A stretch of 64,000 nucleotides of DNA from Gerris lacustris (GCA_951217055.1 OX578286.1:42361937-42425936); one strand, 5' to 3'. Shown: positions 24,722 to 36,302, counted from the stretch's first letter. Notes: generated from the sequence alone by a model not told the origin. Program-made: numbers and translations.

Positions 24722-27004
24722 CAGAGCTGGATTAACATAATTTAGTGGCCAGGGGCCCAAGAAAAATTGACGCCCCCCCCCCCTCATATTTCATACAAGA
24801 GGGGGGTAAAATGGGAAAAACACGTCTTTATGCTATTTTTGACCCTAAATTGTCAAAATTTGACCCCTAAATGGACTCCGAAAATTCTGGCCAACGAACT
24901 CAGCCTTTCTTTTGGTATTATTGAAATTTGAAAATTTGTTTGGATTTTTTAGAAATTTGTTTATTGTAATTTCTTACATCTTGCTTTTAAACATTAGGAG
25001 TAGGAAAGTCATTTATGACATTTTTAAATGCAAGTCATAGTCGAGTTATTTTAGTCATAAATATAGCTTCTATTCCAAAAAATTCGCAACTTCAATTTTT
25101 TTTTTTTGATCACTTCATTTTGTCGTTCTGAAAAGCACGACTTTTTACGTATTTTTGTAAATATCTCGCTTCCTCTAGCTAGGAGACTAATTGTCGATCA
25201 GATCAAAATTGAAGATTATAAAATTTCACTCATGAAAAATTTGATTATTTTTTACGTAGAACGAACTTTTAGGATAATAAAGTGCTCCAAAGTTTCCGCA
25301 CAAGACGTAAAAAAATAATTTTATTACATAGATAATTGTCAATTACGTTGGCGGAGCTGAAGGGTTTGCTTGGAGATAATGCTCCTACCGATGCGACTAT
25401 ACAAGCAAAATTGATTGAAAAGTATGGCAAGAATATTGTTATTACGATTCAGTGTTAACATCAGCGATACTCTTATAATTCTTCTCTTATAATTGCTTCA
25501 CCAGCTTCAGCTATTCGTGGACATTCTTCTTCTGGATTTCAGTTTTTTATTTTCGTACCAAGCGTTAGAAATAATAGTCGCATGAGTATCGAGGAAGCTA
25601 ATCATTGTCATTTTTTTTGTTTCGTTATAATAATATAATATGTAATATTGTTGCCATACTTTCCAACTAATTTTGCTTCTATTGCCGCATCCGTAGGAGC
25701 ATCATCTTCAAATAAAACAGACAAAATCTATGCAATATATATAATATATATATATTATATATATTTTTTTACGCCTTGTGCGGAAACTTTGGAGCACTTT
25801 ATTATCCTAAAGGTTCGTTCTACGTAAAAAATAAACATCATGTTTCATGTGTGAAATTTTATAATCTTCAATTTTGATCTGATCGTCAATTGGTCTCCGA
25901 GCTATGGAAGCGAGATATTTACATAAATACGTAAAAGTCTTGCAAAAACAAACACTACTTAAGTTATGATAAAGTAGATTTTTGCTAAATCGTTCGTTGT
26001 ACTTAAAAAATGAGAGATAGCTTTTCTGTGGGAAATTTAATTATCTATTTTTTTAATAATCACCTTAATTTGTCTCCGAGCCTTAGGTAGCGAGATATTC
26101 ATAAAAATACGTAAAAAGTGGTGCGGCGACGGATACTAGATATTCATAGATAGGTATTCTTCGCCCTATATTCCGTAAACCGTCCATTGTACGTAAACAA
26201 ATTAATGAGATTTTGTGGAAAATTTTGTTACCTTTAATTTTGATAGCCACCTTGATTGGTGTCGGAGCCATAGGAAGTGAGATATTAGCAAAATACCGAA
26301 TTTGTTGACCTTTGCCCTTGAATATCTATTGAAGCGACCCAAGATCTCGTTGCCGATTTTCAATGTCTTTCAGAACGTCAAAATGAAGTGATCAAAAAAA
26401 ATATTAAAGCTCCGAATTTCTTGGAACAGAAAACCTAAAATGACTGTACTATCAAGAAATCAAAAGAAAAGTGTGTTTAATAATAATTATTTAATGTTTA
26501 TAATTATATTTTATATTATAAACTGCTGACTGCTGGGAATTCTTTAAATTGTTTAAAAACATAGTTTTATGTCCGTTTTTACCTTTAAAGATTACGTTTA
26601 TAAAAATAGAGTAAAGTTGGCCTAAACTGTAGTTCTAACTGCTGTACGTACGTGAATAACTAGTTAATAATTAAGTAATGGCGATGAGTTATAATTCACT
26701 CTCCGCGGCTCTATGCCCAAAAACTAAAATCAACTTAAACACTAATAAATAAAAACTTATGCCTACTGACCTGCACTTGCGCTCAGTACATACTCAACTG
26801 TCTAATTAGTATATAAAATTTCAATTAGTAAATAAATAAATATTATACTTTATGTTCACAAGAGTCATATTGTAGTGTCCAAAATAAAAAAAAAATAGGT
26901 TTTATGATTTTTGTTTTGTTTTTCTTTCTGCCGCCTTTTGCCACTTTCGAAAATTTGCCGCCAGGGGCCCGGGCCCCAATGGCCCCTGCGTAAATCCAGC
27001 CCTG
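24722..27004. mobile_element. hAT-like non-autonomous element of 2.3 kb
   Basis: Ends CAGAGCTGGATTAACATAAT and GCGTAAATCCAGCCCTG are inverted repeats of each other with a few changes. They are flanked by cttatgca (24714-24721) and cttataca (27005-27012), a 7/8 match to an 8-bp duplication. The G/C-run sub-ends (ggccaggggcc) agree with the shorter hAT MITEs here. The interior has no transposase but a large hairpin and a tandem repeat, listed separately. It sits in the presumed first TPR intron. Confidence 0.75.
25109..26395. repeat. Long internal palindrome and tandem units inside the hAT-like element
   Basis: 25140-25318 (tttttacgtatttttgtaaa..gtttccgcacaagacg) pairs with 25765-25945 (gccttgtgcggaaac..). 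An inner pair lies at 25377-25440 / 25640-25710 (ctcctaccgatgcg / cgcatccgtaggag). Outer ends cacttcattttgtcgttctg and cagaacgtcaaaatgaagtg lie at 25109 and 26370. To the right, three degenerate tandem units of about 185 bp each carry 'tctccgagc..aggaagcgagatatt' (about 25895, 26072, 26260). Confidence 0.75.
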
Positions 27005-27170
27005 CTTATACATCAACTTTCTTACGTAAATAACCACATTTTTTCCAACTACCTAGTGTAAAGGTTTAAACTAACTTTCATTGGGCTAATTCGGACTGTA
27101 CGTTCAATCGAAATTTCTTCGAATTGGACCTCTACCTGGTTTATATACAGGAGGGTTTGTTTTTCTTCAG

Positions 27171-27218
27171 GAAATGAGCGGAGCGGCTATTGAAAATTCA
27201 AGGTTACACAAAATTAAG
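27171..27218 (+). CDS. Possible small coding exon (16 codons)
   Basis: A good acceptor (ttttcttcag) precedes gaaatgagcggagcggctat and a possible donor follows aaaattaag|gttttt. In phase 0 it reads EMSGAAIENSRLHKIK, whose ENSRLHK loosely resembles the segment just before the next TPR exon. The donor is weak (gtttttaat) and the exon is short; phase 1 from the 24065 exon would give a stop. Tentative. Confidence 0.2.
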
Positions 27219-27870
27219 GTTTTTAATTTAATATGCGGGATTTTATCACCTAACCTCAAAGTGGTGGCACGTACAATCCGAATTTACCCTCTCATTGTAA
27301 GCCTGGAGTTAGTAAAAATACAGAAATCTGATAAATTTGTCTGTGTCATTACATTCTATTGTCTTAGGTTACTCTTAATAACAGAGATGTTTCCACTTAG
27401 AATTGCATTTTATCTATAAATTATTTATTATTCTGTAAATATAATAGTGAGTAGTACGGTTTGTTTCCTTGTATATAATTCTTATTGATAGTAGAGTTTA
27501 AAGGGAAAAATTAAAAGCTCACTTCTGCAATATTTCCACCCCTCTTTGGGTCATCTTCAAGCTAACTAGAAGATTACGGTAAATCTGCACTATTTGGCCC
27601 TCCTATTTCTAATTGTCCAATTTACTTGCAATTTTTTAAAACTCTTCCATTTTTTCATTAGGTATAACAACAATTCCGGTTGTACCATGTCGTTAAATTC
27701 AATAGTTAAAAAATAAAAATAATACGTTAAATGTCACTTCCAAAGATAAATAAAGGAAGGTTATGGTTAGTTTAGATTAAGATTTGTACTTTTCGACATA
27801 AAATGATTGATTACTCAGACTTTTGTATATAACGGAATCGAGTGTCTTTTTCAGGAAAAGCCTTATTTTT

Positions 27871-28548
27871 AGGGTCCGTAGGCAAAACCAAGGACCCTTA
27901 TATTTTCCTGCGTGTGTCTGTCTGTCCGTCCTGTTGCCTGCTCTCACGGCTACACCTTTCGTCCGATCACTTTGAAATCTGGCATGTATGTGTCTTGTAC
28001 CTGCCCATATATTTTAAAAATATAGCGACTTAAAAAAATTATTTTTCAAAAAAATTAGGGTAAAAAAACCTAAGGGTTAACATTTTTTCATTTTTTTTTT
28101 GACACCGTGAGGGGTATCATATGAAAGGGTACGTCGAGCAGATTACAAAAATATGTAATTCTTTGGTTATAACTTTGATAGGGCGAGTTTGAAGTGGGTG
28201 TGAAACGTGTCCCCCCGCTTGGGTCGCTTATGTGAAGTGCAAAAAATCTGAAAAAATTCCTGAACATTCTTCGATCAAAAGTAAAGATACCACTTTTTGG
28301 AAATTTCGGAAAAAATATTATTTTATTTTTTATTGACAAAATACGTTTTTTTTTATAACTATGGTCTTTTCGACGTATTTATATGGTTATTGTCCGGGTC
28401 AGTGGCAAAAAAATACTTTATCAGAAGTTTGTTTATGTGTTTTGAGAATATCAGACCCATAGGATAGTTCAAAGTAAGTTTTTTAGCATTTTATAAAACA
28501 CCATCAATAGGGTACTACTTAAAATATACAGGGTTGACTACGGACCCT
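27871..28548. mobile_element. AGGGTCCGTAG inverted-repeat element
   Basis: Left end agggtccgtaggcaaaacc and right end ggttgactacggaccct are inverted repeats over about 16 bp. Just inside the left end is the phrase gtgtgtctgtctgtccgtcc, a theme shared by a different repeat at 62900-63000. About 680 bp, no coding capacity; superfamily undetermined. Confidence 0.65.
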
Positions 28549-28694
28549 CGCTGTGTGCTGACTAGCACACACTTGACCTGTTTATTTTCTGGTAAAAATT
28601 GTAGTGTTTAAATTACCATTTAACTTCCTTTTTGTCTAAAATTACCAAAAAAACTTCGTAGTGATTGTAAAACAATTGTGTTTTTATTTTTCAG

Positions 28695-30723
28695 GAAATA
28701 GAGGAAAAAGCACCTATTTTGACGAAACAGCGAGAAGATTATGACTATGCTATCAATATGGTTGACACACTAAGTGCTAAAGTTGACGATCTAGTAAAGG
28801 AGCAGAGTCAATTAAGGAAACAAACTAAAGATTCCGAGTGTAACGTTCAATTCCTTAATAGAGAGAACAAGAGGTATAAGCAATCGGTGTCAGACTTATC
28901 TAGACAGGTTAGTATTGTTTAGCAAACTGTATTAAAGGCTTTGATTTATTTAATGACATATTTATGTAGTATGTAGTTATTACTTATCAGGCCGCGCCTG
29001 CTCTCTGCCATCCACGAGGCAGGAGATCTCTCTGAGAGGCAGTATGGCTTTCGACAAGGAAGATCAACTGTGGATGCCATAAAACTAGTAGTAGAGTGTG
29101 CCAGGGCGATCGAAAGAGGTAACCATTTCTCAAGACCAATCTGTGCCCTAATTACTCTTGACATTAGGAACGCTTTTAACTCGGCGAAGTGGAGTGTGAT
29201 GCTAGATGCTCTTGAGAAAACATTTAAAGTGCCCTCTTATCTCAGCAAGATGGTTAGGAACTACCTGAGCGACAGGGTTCTGCTGTATGAGACAAGTAAC
29301 GGAACAAGGACAAAGGAGGTAACAGGGGGCGCCGCACAAGGGTCTATACTGGGGCCGGATCTATGGAATGCGTCCTACGATGGTATACTAAAGCTGGAGA
29401 TGCCTGAAGGAACCCAACTAGTTGGATATGCAGATGACGTAATTATAGTTATCCTGGCAAGAGACGAGGAGCTAGTGCAGCTAAAACTCAACCAAGCCAT
29501 GAGGAGAGCCGGTGCCTGGCTAAAAGACCATGGTCTGAGCCTCGCAGCAAGCAAGACTGAAATTGCAGTCCTGACAAAAAGGAGGATACCAGTAGCACCA
29601 GAAATGATGGTTGGGGGTATCCCCATCGCGGTAAAAAAGACAGTGAAATACCTCGGGATGCTCATTGATAAGAAACTGACCTTCTGGGACCATATTAAAA
29701 GCACAGCAGACAAGGCCACAGCAATGACAACAAGGCTTGGCAGACTAATGGCTAACATCGGGGGACCAATACAATCAAGACGGCGACTTCTCATGTCAGT
29801 CACTCACTCCATCATGCTTTACGGAGCTGAAGTCTGGTCAGACAGCCTCAAATATGAGAAATATAGAAAGAAGCTGGCATCAGTACAGAGGATCGGGGCC
29901 CTGAGAGTAGCATGTGCTTATCGCACAGTATCAGAAGCAGCCATCCTGGTGATAGCAGGGATCATCCCTATTGATCTCCTGGCACAAGAAAGAAAGAAAC
30001 TTGCTGAGAAGAAAGGCGAGGACAAGAAAGTAGCCAGGCTAGAGATAAGAACAACAACGATGATGCAGTGGCAGACTAGATGGAGAGGCGAAACAACAGG
30101 AAGGTGGACTGCCAGGATTGTTCACAACCTGACAGAGTGGATGGACAGAAGCCATGGCGAGGTAAACTTCTATCTGACACAGTTGTTGTCAGGACACGGG
30201 CTGTTCCGCGCGTACCTCTACAAAATAGGAAGAGCAGCTAGCCCAAGCTGCATGCACTGTGGGGGGGAGAAGGATGATTCTTACCATACCTTCTTTACCT
30301 GCCCTAGCTGGAACGAGGAGAGGCATTGCCTGACAAAGATGGTAGGAGATATAACCCCAGACACCCTTGCGAAAAAGATGCTGGATAACAAGGAAAGTTG
30401 GACAGCAGTAGCCTCCTTCACAGAGAATGTACTGCGACAGAAGAGGGCAGCTGAGGAGCGACTAGAACACCCTGATTGAACAATCAAGAAAGCTAGAGCA
30501 GGTTAGGAAAACCTGAAGAAGAGAAAAGGAAAAGGGATGTTGCCACAAGGGCCACAATAGAAGGCACCAGCAGGAAGTAATGTGAGAACGGTACCTTGCT
30601 GGACTCTGCCTAGGAATAGGGTGGTCTTTTTTTTAGTGGGTCGGAGAGCCAACCCCACACAACCTATGGAGAGGCTTCTCTTCTCTTAGGGAGTCTGTAG
30701 AACAATTTTTTTTGCTCACCCTA

Positions 30724-30771
<48 letters not shown>

Positions 30772-30964
30772 ATGTAGTTATTAAATTAGATAAACTTTAT
30801 AGGTTGTAAAAATAGTTTGATATTAAATAAAAATTATTCAATTTATTTATTTATTTGTCTTGTAGGTGTGCTACTTGCTTAAAGAGTTGGAGGCTATCAG
30901 AGGTAACTTCCTGCCAGTTCACGATTCTCCCAAAACAAGTGCTGAAATCAAAACCACTTCTGAT
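28695..30964 (+). CDS. Mtor: Nucleoprotein TPR/Megator, two central coiled-coil exons
   Basis: TPR forms the filaments of the nuclear pore basket. Exon 28695-28907 (71 codons) reads EIEEKAPILTKQREDYDYAI.. through NRENKRYKQSVSDLSRQ. Exon 30866-30964 (33 codons) reads VCYLLKELEAIRGNFLP... Both are phase 0, with clean acceptors (ttttcag, cttgtag) and donors (gttagt, gtaagt). The order matches the conserved TPR block in which an 'AKAPIL..QRE.Y' segment is followed by 'DLS.Q...LL.ELE..RGN', about residue 440-530 of the vertebrate protein. The intron between them holds an R1-type LINE. Coiled-coil heptads are visible. The exons expected next in TPR are not found downstream, so the locus may be incomplete or rearranged. 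Confidence 0.8.
28983..30479 (+). CDS. Reverse transcriptase C-terminal part of R1-type LINE
   Basis: The frame is open from the truncated 5' edge (LIRPRLLSAIHEAG) to a stop at 30477-30479, about 498 codons. RT motifs in order: QYGFRQGRSTVDA, LDIRNAFNSAKW (motif A Asp), AAQGSILGPDLWN, YADD active site (about 29428), KYLGMLID, and a C-terminal zinc knuckle CMHCGGEKDDSYHTFFTCP characteristic of R1/LOA/Jockey-group elements. The GHGLFRAYLYKIGR phrase before the knuckle is like R1-clade proteins. The endonuclease and first part of RT are missing by 5' truncation, so it cannot transpose by itself. The whole-family call is firm; the R1 clade is likely. Confidence 0.93.
   Translation, partial: LIRPRLLSAIHEAGDLSERQYGFRQGRSTVDAIKLVVECARAIERGNHFSRPICALITLDIRNAFNSAKWSVMLDALEKTFKVPSYLSKMVRNYLSDRVLLYETSNGTRTKEVTGGAAQGSILGPDLWNASYDGILKLEMPEGTQLVGYADDVIIVILARDEELVQLKLNQAMRRAGAWLKDHGLSLAASKTEIAVLTKRRIPVAPEMMVGGIPIAVKKTVKYLGMLIDKKLTFWDHIKSTADKATAMTTRLGRLMANIGGPIQSRRRLLMSVTHSIMLYGAEVWSDSLKYEKYRKKLASVQRIGALRVACAYRTVSEAAILVIAGIIPIDLLAQERKKLAEKKGEDKKVARLEIRTTTMMQWQTRWRGETTGRWTARIVHNLTEWMDRSHGEVNFYLTQLLSGHGLFRAYLYKIGRAASPSCMHCGGEKDDSYHTFFTCPSWNEERHCLTKMVGDITPDTLAKKMLDNKESWTAVASFTENVLRQKRAAEERLEHPD
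28983..30770 (+). mobile_element. R1-type LINE, 5'-truncated, with poly(A) tail and target duplication
   Basis: Inserted in the intron between two TPR exons. It starts abruptly in the reverse transcriptase, ends in about 43 A residues (30727-30769), and is flanked by an exact 13-bp duplication tatgtagttatta (28970-28982 and 30771-30783). These are the marks of target-primed reverse transcription. 30480-30726 is its 3' UTR. The intact frame and clean duplication suggest a recent insertion. Confidence 0.95.
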
Positions 30965-31434
30965 GTAAGTTTTATTATTATCGTTTCTTTTTCTTCATTG
31001 AGCTGAAATTTAGATGAAGTAATAAAGTTAGAAATAGTACATTAAGCGTCGAGTGCGGATAGTAGCTAATAATTAGTTTTGTTAAATGTAAACAAACTCG
31101 CTAATCGTGCGTAAAGCTGAAGAATTCCTCTTCTTTACCGCTCTAGGGTGGTAAAGAAGAGGAATTCTTCAGAACTATGAGACACGCATGCGCAATGAAT
31201 ACAAGTACGTAAAGAATCACTTTCTACGCATCTAAACAGAGATACAATGTTTATATTTCGTATCAATCGTAGATAAAAAATAATGTATGCCTGGAAATTT
31301 TCAAAATGTTAATGATGTTATTACAAAATATAAAGGAAAGATGATATAAAATAGGAGATTATAAATTATTTTTAAACTTCAGTTTATTTGTCTGTTCTTC
31401 TTTCTTTCTTTTGTATTCTTTATATGATGCAACA

Positions 31435-32270
31435 ACATCAGGTGTTATGGCCTTTTGTCAAATTAGACTCTGTCCAGCATGGTCTTTCTCCAGCCTCTTA
31501 CATGCATAATGGCTAAATACTAAACTCTGTCCATCCACCTGTTGCAAGCCCATCCCATCCATGTTCTATGTTCAGCATATGAGTAAGAATTTAAGCTGTT
31601 CAGAAAGGGTAAGTTAAGATGGAACATTGACTTACCCTTTCTGAACGGCTTGAATCCCCACTCGTGGTGGTTAAGCTATGTTCAGCATATGAATGAGGAT
31701 TGAAGCGGTTCTGAAAGGGTAAGTCAAGATGGAACATTGACTTACCCTTTCTGAACGGCTTGAATCCTCACTCGTGGTGGTTAAGCTATGTTCAGCATAT
31801 GAATGAGGATTGAAGCTGTTCTGAAAGGGTAAGTCAAGATGGAACATTGACTTACCCTTTCTGAACAACTTCAATCCTCACTCGTATTCTGAACTTGACT
31901 TAACCACCAAGTATTCTTGAAGGGTAAGTCAATGTTCCATCTTGACATACCCTTTCTGAACAGCTTCGATCCTCACTCGTGTGCTGAACATAAGCTTAAC
32001 CACCACCTATTTTTTTTTTTATCCTGTCAGATGCTTAAGCTTTTGATTACTACTACATCATCACTAAACATGTTTCTTACAGCTTTGGAAATCTTCCTAA
32101 GAAGTATTTCCTCCCCCCCCCCCAATATTCTGATGATATTGCTTCAATGTATTCATGACTGGTCAGTGAGAGACCATATTTCAGCTCCATATGTCACCGC
32201 CAGGCAAACTTTGTATTTAAAACTCACTGTTTCTTTAGATATGACAATGTGAAGAGCAAGGCCTTGGTCA
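31435..32270 (-). mobile_element. LINE 3' remnant, minus strand, split by hairpin repeats
   Basis: Reverse complement of 32235-32160 gives KYKVCLAVTYGAEIWSLTDQS, the familiar 'TYGAE.WSLT' end of CR1/RTE-like reverse transcriptases. 31440-31560 in complement continues with degenerate tail-like sequence. A run of C at 32110 and the hairpin array 31565-31990 interrupt it. Heavily decayed. Confidence 0.5.
31565..31995. repeat. 111-bp tandem array of hairpins
   Basis: ctatgttcagcatatga recurs at about 31565, 31676 and 31787 (period 111). Each unit is a palindrome in which ttcagaaagggtaagt..aagatggaacattgacttaccctttctgaa folds back on itself. A final inverted partial unit ends near 31990. No gene. 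Confidence 0.85.
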
Positions 32271-33544
32271 GAATTTGCTTTGTTTTCCTACCTTACCTGT
32301 ATTTCTTTCTCTATTGGTTGTTCTTCTCTCAAGTGAATGTTTCCAGCAAGTCCTACTCCAAAATAAATATTAATTAACCATTTAACAGATTAACTTTGTC
32401 TTATTATAAAATAAATATTCACAATTAATATTAATTTGTTTAACAATGATGCATTTTTTTATTTAAAAAATGTATTATGTTATTTAGGGCCACGACTTCC
32501 TCCGCTGGACAAAATCTCTTCCTTTGATGGACAAAATCAAGATGCCGCTGCACGTGGACTGCAGTTTTTGGAATATCATGCAGTTATTCCGTCGAGACTT
32601 AGCAAAAGAAATTGTCCCAGATGTGGAGGGCCGATGGGAGTATTGGAAGAGAGGAGTAGAGGTCAGGTCGGCTGGAGATTCAGATGCCATGGCCCGTGCC
32701 CTGCCAACTGTAAACCGAAGATTAGCCCCCTGGAAGGCACATGCTTGGGTGGACTAAGGTTAACCAAGGTATGAAATATTTATTATATCCTTTATAGCAT
32801 AGGTACACGATATAGCACATGTCCGATTTTTATGAAACGGTAGTCCACAATTAGCTCACTGTTGGTAACATATAAGTTACAACCTTCTGCGTTCCTTTGT
32901 TTCTCTTCCTCATGCACACATGGACATTTATTAACACCTATAGTTTCAAAAGTGCATTTGTGTGAAACTTTCATAGTTCATCGAAATTAACCCGCAGGTG
33001 GCACTAGATTAATTTGAACCGTCTGCGCTCTTTATTGTTTCTATTGTTTATATTACTTATTGTTTCTATATTACTTTATTGTTTCTAAACAATTTTGTCT
33101 GATTAAAATAGACGTGGGAAACAATGAAACAAATGACACAATAACAGCTGGTAAAAGCATAAAATCATTAAAGTGTGTGATAGGATGCGAGGAAGCTATG
33201 TGCCACATCAATTGACAGTCTATTATATCATTTAATGTAGTTATTATTTTCATAATCATTCAACATCTTTTCGTATTTTTTTTTATTACTTTTTAAACTA
33301 TACGATATTGCAGTTAAAGTGAAGTAGAAGAAATATGATTCTAAATTAAGGAGAAATATTTTACATAAATAATCATTTATTCAATTGTAAATATAAATTA
33401 TTAAGTATTATTCAGTTTTAACTGACTTTGACTAGAGGAATTTAAGAATGCAAGTCATGATCGAAGGAAAACAAGGGTTGTCGGGGAGGTTATAGGGTTA
33501 TCGTTGGGAGGTCGAAAAGTACAAATATAATTTATATTTTCTTC

Positions 33545-33970
33545 TAAAATTGTGACGTCTGTGTGGCAACACTGAGTATTAAGGAGTCTGGAGTCTGGAG
33601 GTTATATTTGTTTTGGTGAGTTCTTGTTTTTGGGTCTAGCAATGGATTAAACTAAAATTGTGACGTCTGTGTGGCAACACTGAGTTTTAAGGAGTCTGGA
33701 GGTTATATTTGTTTTGGTGAGGTTATTGTTTTTGGGTCTAGCAATGGATTAAACTAAAATTGTGACGTCTGTGTGGCAACACTGAGTTTTAAGGAGTCTG
33801 GAGGTTATATTTGTTTTGGTGAGGTTATTGTTTTTGGGTCTAGCAATGGATTAAACTAAAATTGTGACGTCTGTGTGGCAACACTGAGTATTAAGGAGTC
33901 CGGAGGTTATATTTGTTTTGGTGAGGTTATTGTTTTTGGGTCTAGCAATGGATTAAACTAAAATTGTTAT
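33545..33970. repeat. 102-bp tandem array, four copies
   Basis: tgtgacgtctgtgtggcaac starts units at 33551, 33659, 33761 and 33863. The first unit is 6 bp longer through an extra gtctgga. Units also contain 'ggtctagcaatggattaaac'. Non-coding, lying in an intron of the ISXO2-like gene. Confidence 0.9.
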
Positions 33971-34778
33971 TTGTGTTAACTTATTGTGCAGTTGGGTTGT
34001 GAATAACGATTACTATCATTGAGCTAACATGTTGGTTCAGTTATGAAACATGGTTTGAGTGATGCTTTAATGTTACAATGATGTTCAGTGTTTATTATTA
34101 GCTGCTGTTAGTTATCTTTGCTATTCTATAATATGACGATTGCAAATACGTTTTTCCACTGTAAATATCAATCATGTGAACATATTATTATGCTCTAACT
34201 TTATGAATCCGATGAGGCTGCTATGTTTTGCTATGTTCCAATAGGGGTGACAGCTTTACTCCGCTAATGACACATACAACTTGATTAGTGTAGGAGAGCA
34301 GAATTTTTAAAACAAAGGAATGGGATGTACATTGCATCAATTGTTTGATTGTAAAGTAACATCACTTTCTGTTGAGACTGCCACAATGTGTTGTGCAGCA
34401 GCGATACATTTATTATTGTCACTGCCTACATGTAGCAATTGCTCCGAGGTAGTTGAACTAGCCTATACAGGACATCATGTATAGAAATAAAAAAAAACTG
34501 GCACATACAATTAAAGTATTTTATCTACGATTGATACGAAATATAAACATTATATCTTTGTATAGATGCGCAGAAAGTAATTATTTACGTACTTGTATTC
34601 ATTGCGCATGCACGTCTCATAGTACTGAATAATTCCTCTTCTTTACCACGCTAGCGCAGTAAAGAAGAGGAATTATTCAGCTTTAAGCACGATTAGCGAG
34701 TTTGTTTACATTTAACAAAACTAATTTGGTGTTCTTTTATTAAAGTAACTGTTTATATCGAGTTTTTAGTGAAAAACA

Positions 34779-34911
34779 ATGAGTGAATCAAGAGACTTTG
34801 ACGAAAATGTGGAGAATAATACTCCTCCAGAAATAATTAATTCGGCAAAAAATACAACTCAAGAATTAATGCCATCTTTATCAAGAGAGAGATACGAACT
34901 TACATACAGCA
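34779..34911 (+). CDS. Short unrecognised open frame in the right arm of the 4-kb block
   Basis: ATG at 34779 opens MSESRDFDENVENNTPPEII.. ending SRERYELTYSK before it runs into AT-rich sequence with no coding character. The acidic start and the 'RERYE.TYSKF' phrase are similar to N-termini of transposon-encoded proteins seen in insects (possibly tyrosine-recombinase-like), but I cannot name the family. Its place between paired inverted repeats fits a transposon origin. Confidence 0.3.
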
Positions 34912-35568
34912 AGTTTATTTTTTTCTGTATTTATTATTTAAATCTATCAATCGTAGATAAAGTACGGTACGCAACTCGTGCGAAAACGGCATTTTGCATT
35001 GCTCGTGTGGTTTTACCACCCTCGCTGTCGCTCGGGTGCAAACTCCACACTCGCATGCAAAATGCTACTTTCTGCACTCGACGCATAATGTACTATTCTA
35101 TATATTGATAAAAAAAAAAAATGTACCAATTATAGTTCAACCATTATTTCTTTACAATGTCTTAATATCTAGTTTTCATGGCTTCTTTTTATGTATGTTA
35201 CAGCTTGGAGCATCTGCTCGTGATGTGGAATCTCTTGTGCACGCATCACAAAAAACTATCATCCCTTGGTACAGGTTAGGTATAGGATTATATGTTAATG
35301 ATAAATATATTACAATTAAAGAATTTATACTCAGAAATCATATTGTTAGTAGTGACACACTACTTATCATATTGTTGTGACACACTACTTTATTTCAGGG
35401 GAGTTGCCTGGGAGGAGGTTTTTTCCAAAGCTTCTGCTGGCATAACTGCCGCTAAAGCCTGGTTTGACAAACACCTACTCACCTTCAACCTAACCAAGAC
35501 CAAATACATTTGTTTTTCACTTAATGCAAAAGGCCAACCGAATAAAAACCTGACAGTAAAAATACATA

Positions 35569-36060
35569 GTCAGGGTGCCATAGGCAAAAAAGTCAATTAT
35601 ACATACTCTTTCCAAACCTTTTTGTATGGCTTGTTTGGGCCAAGTCTGTCACCGTTTTCCTCTGTGACTTTTTTTGGTTTTGGGGTGTTTTTCATTATTT
35701 GGGCCCTATAACTTTGACGCCTCAGACTGGAAAATCATTGGATAGAACTCATTAATTAATAATAATTAATATTAATTACTATTAATTACTATTAATTAAT
35801 TATTAATTGCTATCCAGCTGATTTTCTCAAGATACATTATTTGAACCCTATAACTCAATATTTTAATATTGTCTGACGCAAAACTTTTTCCGATTTTCCA
35901 GTCTGAGGCGTCAAAGTTATAGGGCCCAAATAATGAAAAACGCCCCAAAACAAAAAAAAATCACAGAGGAAAAAGGTGTCAGACTTGGCCTAAACAAGCC
36001 ATACAAAAAGGTTTGGAAAGAGTATGTATAATTGACTTTTTTGCCTATGGGCACCCTGAC
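35569..36060. mobile_element. Foldback element with about 165-bp arms, TA-flanked
   Basis: The left end gtcagggtgccataggcaaa.. pairs along its length with the right end ..tttgcctatgggcaccctgac. Arms run inward to gactggaaaatc / gattttccagtc, and the centre is AT-rich (attaattattaatt). TA lies on both sides of the GTCAGGG ends, compatible with a Tc1/mariner-type MITE. It lies inside a LINE frame. Confidence 0.8.
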
Positions 36061-36302
36061 TAATACGACAAACACTGTAATACAACTACTATGACTTGTA
36101 CCTGTGATTCCCAAATTGATAGAGTAAATTCAATTAAATACTTAGGCGTAATAATAGATAGTAACATAAAGTGGAATGAACATGCAAATTGGGTAGTAAA
36201 AAGAATTAGAAAAACAATTCATACCTTTATAAAAATAAGGAAATTTGCAGATAAACATTTATTAAAATTACTCTATTATGCTTTGGTAGAACCAGTCATA
36301 AC

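Larger units (their letters stand above)
31034..35096. mobile_element. 4-kb block bounded by compound inverted repeats
   Basis: Outer ends atagtacattaagcgtcgag and ctcgacgcataatgtactat are inverted repeats of about 24 bp. Next inside are arms of about 210 bp (31066-31278 and 34515-34728). Each has its own hairpin: ctgaagaattcctcttcttt..aaagaagaggaattcttcag on the left, and a close copy on the right. The right arm has an extra 340 bp between inner and outer repeats holding a short open frame (34779). The block encloses older LINE remnants, hairpin repeats, one ISXO2-like exon and a 102-bp tandem array, so it may be a composite and not one transposon. No target duplication was identified. Confidence 0.5.

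Noticed and set aside
32524..32757. Alternative 77-codon frame over the ISXO2 exon
   Set aside because: Shadow frame; the zinc-ribbon motif is in the other frame, which matches the family.
30866..32768. ISXO2-like exon 32488 as the next exon of TPR
   Set aside because: Exon 30866-30964 ends in phase 0, while 32488 needs a phase-1 donor for its conserved frame; direct joining gives a non-homologous frame.
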